Part shown: positions 6,478 through 8,689 of the stretch, one piece after another
Numbering within the stretch: the first letter of the stretch is position 1
Layout: the number at the start of each line of letters is the position of its first letter
Assembly (NCBI GenBank): GCA_947371715.1
Contig: CANBQQ010000112.1
Coordinates: forward strand, 1-8,689
DNA from: Flavipsychrobacter stenotrophus
Lineage (GTDB): Bacteria > Bacteroidota > Bacteroidia > Chitinophagales > Chitinophagaceae
Length of the DNA stretch: 8,689 bases
Reading direction: 5' to 3'
Translations under genes and position numbers: made by a program
The notes under the pieces: generated by a model
Told to the model about the DNA's origin: nothing
The model's database searches: none
The model's input: only the letters and a program-made list of their open reading frames with translations

Positions 6478-6979
6478 AACCAACACTATGACAGCCAAAA
6501 GTTTGTTACTTCGCATTCGTGTATTGATGATGATATTTGTGGTACTGCTGATGCTGAGCGGAATTACCGCATTCCCTGTGTATACTGAAATGAAATGGAT
6601 GATGGATATGCATTTGTTTAGTACTAACACTGCATTAGGTGCATGGCTCTACAAGGTATGGATAGGCGTTGAGGCTACTAATGCTCAGTATGACTTTATG
6701 TTTTATGGCTATGACTGGATGGCTTTCGCACATATAGTTATAGGTATGGCATTCATAGGGCCATTTCGTGATCCGGTAAGGAATATATGGATAGTGGAAT
6801 GGGCTATGCTGGCTTGTGTTGCGGTACTACCATTAGCTTTTATAGCAGGCCCGATAAGGCACATACCTTGGTTCCACATTGTTATTGATTGTATGTTTGG
6901 TGTGATAGGAATAATACCGTTAATAGTTGTGAGGGGATGGATAAAGAAGCTGGAGCGAATGAATGGCTCAATGGCTTAA
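6464..6979 (+). CDS. Four-TM integral membrane protein of unknown function
   Basis: The 171-residue product has four hydrophobic segments at about 17-37, 83-101, 108-130 and 136-157, with a hydrophilic extracytoplasmic or cytoplasmic loop (38-82) rich in Trp, Met and Tyr. Distinctive conserved-looking motifs are GITAFP (33-38), FRDPVRNIWIVEW (101-113), and AGPIRHIPWFH (128-138); His90, His133 and His138 lie in or next to membrane segments. The ATG at 6464 overlaps the previous gene's last 14 nt and is preceded by AAAGGAT, a fair Shine-Dalgarno-like run. A longer frame exists back to 6374 but would be nested inside the previous gene, and an ATG at 6488 would drop eight residues. I recognise it only as a conserved Bacteroidota membrane protein. 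Oddly, residues 167-171 and the stop are encoded by the octamer repeat at 6962-6993, so the C-terminus was probably made by repeat expansion or insertion. Confidence 0.82.
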   Translation: MQESKTNTMTAKSLLLRIRVLMMIFVVLLMLSGITAFPVYTEMKWMMDMHLFSTNTALGAWLYKVWIGVEATNAQYDFMFYGYDWMAFAHIVIGMAFIGPFRDPVRNIWIVEWAMLACVAVLPLAFIAGPIRHIPWFHIVIDCMFGVIGIIPLIVVRGWIKKLERMNGSMA

Positions 6980-6993
6980 TTGCGCAATGGCTC
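6962..6993. repeat. Second octamer array (AATGGCTY/AATTGCGC), overlapping a gene's 3' end
   Basis: Four consecutive 8-nt units begin at 6962, 6970, 6978 and 6986. Three match AATGGCTY and the third is AATTGCGC, so the same two unit types as the array at 1432-1467 occur in a different order. The stop codon TAA (6977-6979) of the four-TM gene spans units two and three. A preceding AATG at 6958 looks like a half unit. Confidence 0.8.
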
Positions 6994-7001
6994 GAGATCC
7001 A

Positions 7002-7020
7002 TGCAAGCGAGACGCTTGCA
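7002..7020. repeat. Perfect hairpin 1 with AAGCGAGACGCTT core
   Basis: TGCAAGCG and CGCTTGCA form a perfect 8-bp stem around an AGA triloop. It shares the 13-nt core AAGCGAGACGCTT with the hairpin at 7031-7047; outer stem bases differ but remain paired. No T-tract follows on either strand, so it does not look like a standard intrinsic terminator, though it lies between convergent genes. Confidence 0.78.
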
Positions 7021-7030
7021 ATAAGAAGGA

Positions 7031-7047
7031 CGAAGCGAGACGCTTCG
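7031..7047. repeat. Perfect hairpin 2 with the same AAGCGAGACGCTT core
   Basis: CGAAGCG and CGCTTCG form a perfect 7-bp stem around AGA, centred 28 nt from the first hairpin. It lies 15 nt beyond the alkC stop on the minus strand and may help end that transcript, although the flank (on the minus strand, TCCTTCTTAT) is only loosely T-rich. Confidence 0.78.
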
Positions 7048-7062
7048 ACCAGTGATTTATCT

Positions 7063-8166
7063 TTATTTTACTGCAAAATCTATTTTCTCATACTCTACCC
7101 CATTTACTACAATAGCTATCTGATGCAAGCCGGGATAGTGTTTGCGGGTGGTCATGTCTTTGAAAGATTGTTTGCGGGCGATGGGATAGGAACGGTTGGG
7201 CTCGAAGGTATTTTCTGTAACCTTAAAGATCTTCCTTGTAGGTGTTCTGCTGGCCTTCATGTAGTAGATCGTATACTCTACTCTTAGCAGCGTTGGCTTA
7301 CTTTCTTTATGTGTAAGCATGAATGAAAAGTTGAGTTCGCTGCCGATAGATATGGACGGGTTCTTTACTGTAAGGTCTTTCACCTGCACGGTCTTTACTG
7401 CACTTACACCGAAGAGTGACAGAGTATGTTCATCCGCTTTCTTCAGCATGGTGCGACTGCCGTGTTTTAGTATCCAGTCTGTTTCTTTACTACTACCCTG
7501 CCATCTCCTGATGATGCCCTTAACAACATCGGGATTGTCTTTGGCAATATCGTTAAGGTTATTGGCTACGCTTTTGCGCACGTATTCTGATGGGTCAGCT
7601 TTCAATGCTTCCAGTATAGGCAGAATGGGTGTAGGATCTTTCTTAAAGGCTACCAATGCCATACCCCATGGCAGCCGCGGCCGGCAGCCCTCGCTGGCAA
7701 GGCGTCTTATAGATGCGTGCTTGTGTTTGGTCCATTCCAGCATCTGTGTCATTACTTGTTCGGGGTACTTGACTATAAACGGCCGAATAGCAAATTCGCA
7801 ACTACTGAGTATGGTAGCGTACTCCATTGCCTTCATAGACTCAACAGGATAGTCTATACCATACTGTTCAATATAATCGGCAAGAAAAATATGCTGAAAG
7901 GTACTGATGTCGCCCAGTTCTTTTTGTATGTGTCTGATAAGTTGAGTGACTACTTTTATATCCTGCTTGTATTTGCCGGTGAGTTGTGCTGCCATTGCAT
8001 TGGCAACGTGCCTTACTCTTTGTTTCAACTCCAGGCCATCCCACTCGGGTGTAGAAAAATTAGCATTGAACTGCGCTGCATTAAAGCCAGGTATTATGTC
8101 TGCACAATGACGGGTCAACTGTTTGAAAAAACGGTCATTGTACATGTATTTAAGTGGTTCGGCCAT
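7063..8166 (-). CDS. alkC: AlkC-type DNA glycosylase (HEAT-like repeats plus C-terminal Ig-like domain)
   Basis: This 367-residue protein matches the AlkC branch of the AlkC/AlkD HEAT-like-repeat DNA glycosylases, which remove alkylated bases (AlkC prefers 3-methylcytosine and 1-methyladenine) to start base-excision repair in the cytoplasm. It opens MAEPLKYMYNDRFF, the usual AlkC N-terminus. Helical repeats run to about 250; the most diagnostic segment is IRRLASEGCRPRLPWG (153-168), with E159, R162, R164 and W167 in the expected substrate-facing helix-turn, followed by SEYVRKSVANNLNDIAKD (193-210) and LKHGSRTMLKK (233-243). Residues about 260-367 are beta-rich and match the C-terminal Ig-like domain found in many AlkC proteins, so the protein is full length. 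The ATG at 8166 is supported by the conserved N-terminus. A perfect -7-like box sits only 4 nt before it. It is convergent with the four-TM gene and 194 nt downstream of the histidine kinase on the same strand. Confidence 0.92.
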   Translation of the reverse strand: MAEPLKYMYNDRFFKQLTRHCADIIPGFNAAQFNANFSTPEWDGLELKQRVRHVANAMAAQLTGKYKQDIKVVTQLIRHIQKELGDISTFQHIFLADYIEQYGIDYPVESMKAMEYATILSSCEFAIRPFIVKYPEQVMTQMLEWTKHKHASIRRLASEGCRPRLPWGMALVAFKKDPTPILPILEALKADPSEYVRKSVANNLNDIAKDNPDVVKGIIRRWQGSSKETDWILKHGSRTMLKKADEHTLSLFGVSAVKTVQVKDLTVKNPSISIGSELNFSFMLTHKESKPTLLRVEYTIYYMKASRTPTRKIFKVTENTFEPNRSYPIARKQSFKDMTTRKHYPGLHQIAIVVNGVEYEKIDFAVK

Positions 8167-8170
8167 AGCG

Positions 8171-8178
8171 CAAAGATA
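8171..8178 (-). promoter_or_regulatory. Possible -7 box (TATCTTTG) immediately before alkC
   Basis: The minus strand reads TATCTTTG, an exact TAnnTTTG match ending 4 nt before the alkC ATG. If used, transcription would begin at or within a base or two of the start codon, giving a leaderless mRNA. No TTG is at normal -33 distance (the nearest, about 11 nt upstream, is too close), so it may be chance. The remaining interval 8179-8360 shows no gene, and no clear terminator for the kinase. Confidence 0.3.
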
Positions 8179-8360
8179 AGTTCTGTTGCCAATGTCTCGT
8201 GTCGAATGTAGCTAAAATATCACCTATAGGCAATTACCTGTGCTGCAAAGAGCCCACCTAACTAACCAGTGTGCAGAAAGACAATAAAAGGATTTGAGCT
8301 ATTCAAAGTTATAATCACTACCAAACACAGAAGCCTGGCATCGGGGAACGCCTCTTCAAA

Positions 8361-8689
8361 TTACCCTTTCCTCCAGAATGGTTCACCAATAGTGTCATTC
8401 CTCTTTTTATAAGTGATGGGAATGGATACAAAGAATGTCGTCCCCACGCCCTGCTCGCTGCTCACCCAGATCTTTCCGTTGTGAGCCTCTACTATCTGCC
8501 TTGAGATCGCCAATCCCAGTCCGAAAGGCTTTTCGCCTGAAGTGCCCGGCCGTTTGGCTTCAGTAAACATGTCGAATATCTTTCCCTGCAAGTCTTGCGG
8601 TATACCTATGCCGTTATCTTGTACCTCAATAATATAATTTTCAGCTTCTTTCTTCCCAACAACATTTATTGCAGCACCTGTAGGGCTGA
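8361..8689 (-). CDS. Sensor histidine kinase, C-terminal ATPase domain (gene cut by window edge)
   Basis: An open frame enters from the right edge and ends at TTA (8361-8363), giving about 108 residues. They are the C-terminal part of a HATPase_c domain: the strand leading to VQDNGIGIP (G1 box), then IFDMFTEAKRPG (F box and lid), EKPFGLGLAISRQIVEAHNGKI (G2 region) and SEQGVGTTFFVSIPI (G3 and final strand). Such kinases autophosphorylate a His and pass phosphate to a response regulator. The N box, dimerisation/His box and sensor input lie outside the window, so the signal and kinase subclass are unknown; a PAS-type hybrid or membrane kinase is equally possible. A 16-residue polar tail follows the domain, with no receiver or DNA-binding domain after it. 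A TTG at 8591 is internal to the domain, not a start. Confidence 0.93.
   Translation of the reverse strand, partial: SPTGAAINVVGKKEAENYIIEVQDNGIGIPQDLQGKIFDMFTEAKRPGTSGEKPFGLGLAISRQIVEAHNGKIWVSSEQGVGTTFFVSIPITYKKRNDTIGEPFWRKG

Noticed and set aside
7002..7047. Reading the two hairpins as ordinary intrinsic terminators
   Set aside because: Neither is followed by a T-tract on the plus strand, and the shared core points to a repeat family. A contribution to termination for alkC is not excluded.
7319..8211. Two long plus-strand open frames (7319-7852 and 7717-8211)
   Set aside because: They lie antisense to alkC, whose protein has clear family motifs throughout. Their translations show no motif and they overlap each other in different frames.

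Overview
The window looks like chromosomal DNA from a member of the Bacteroidota, probably a Chitinophagaceae-like or related Sphingobacteriia lineage. The evidence is a large secreted protein with a type IX secretion (T9SS) C-terminal sorting domain, a phylum-specific system. Several gene starts also lie behind TAnnTTTG-type -7 boxes with no Shine-Dalgarno sequence, and the base composition is moderately AT-rich. The genus assignment is inference; no rRNA or tRNA gene is present to settle it.

Layout. Positions 1-638 (minus) hold the N-terminal part of an ALDH7-type aldehyde dehydrogenase that runs off the left edge. Divergent from it is a YciO/Sua5/YrdC-family protein (812-1429, plus), then an uncharacterised protein with a Tudor/SH3-like N-terminus (1562-2107, plus). 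A strong hairpin terminator at 2127-2152 serves both this gene and the converging minus-strand pair: a 56-residue small protein (2631-2801) followed 2 nt later by a compact nucleotidyltransferase (2149-2628). This pair is the best candidate for an undescribed two-gene system. An intergenic stretch of about 240 bp leads to an 868-residue beta-helix/Ig-like T9SS cargo protein (3043-5649, plus). Closely spaced behind it are a membrane-anchored L,D-transpeptidase (5670-6251), a two-TM small protein with a GTG start (6262-6477) and a four-TM protein (6464-6979) that overlaps it by 14 nt. From the convergent side come AlkC, a DNA glycosylase for alkylated bases (7063-8166, minus), and the C-terminal ATPase part of a sensor histidine kinase (8361-8689, minus) that runs off the right edge.

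The intergenic DNA carries two kinds of repeat that the genes do not explain. One is a pair of short tandem arrays with an exact 8-nt period (AATGGCTY/AATTGCGY) placed at the 3' ends of two unrelated genes (1432-1467 and 6962-6993). The second array supplies the last five codons and the stop of the four-TM gene. Right after it are two perfect hairpins with the same 13-nt core, AAGCGAGACGCTT (7002-7020 and 7031-7047). These look like members of dispersed repeat families rather than ordinary terminators.

Functionally the window is mostly housekeeping and envelope biology: aldehyde oxidation, a tRNA-modification-family enzyme, a secreted surface protein, peptidoglycan cross-link chemistry, alkylation repair and signalling. 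I see no insertion sequence, prophage, CRISPR array, tRNA or rRNA.
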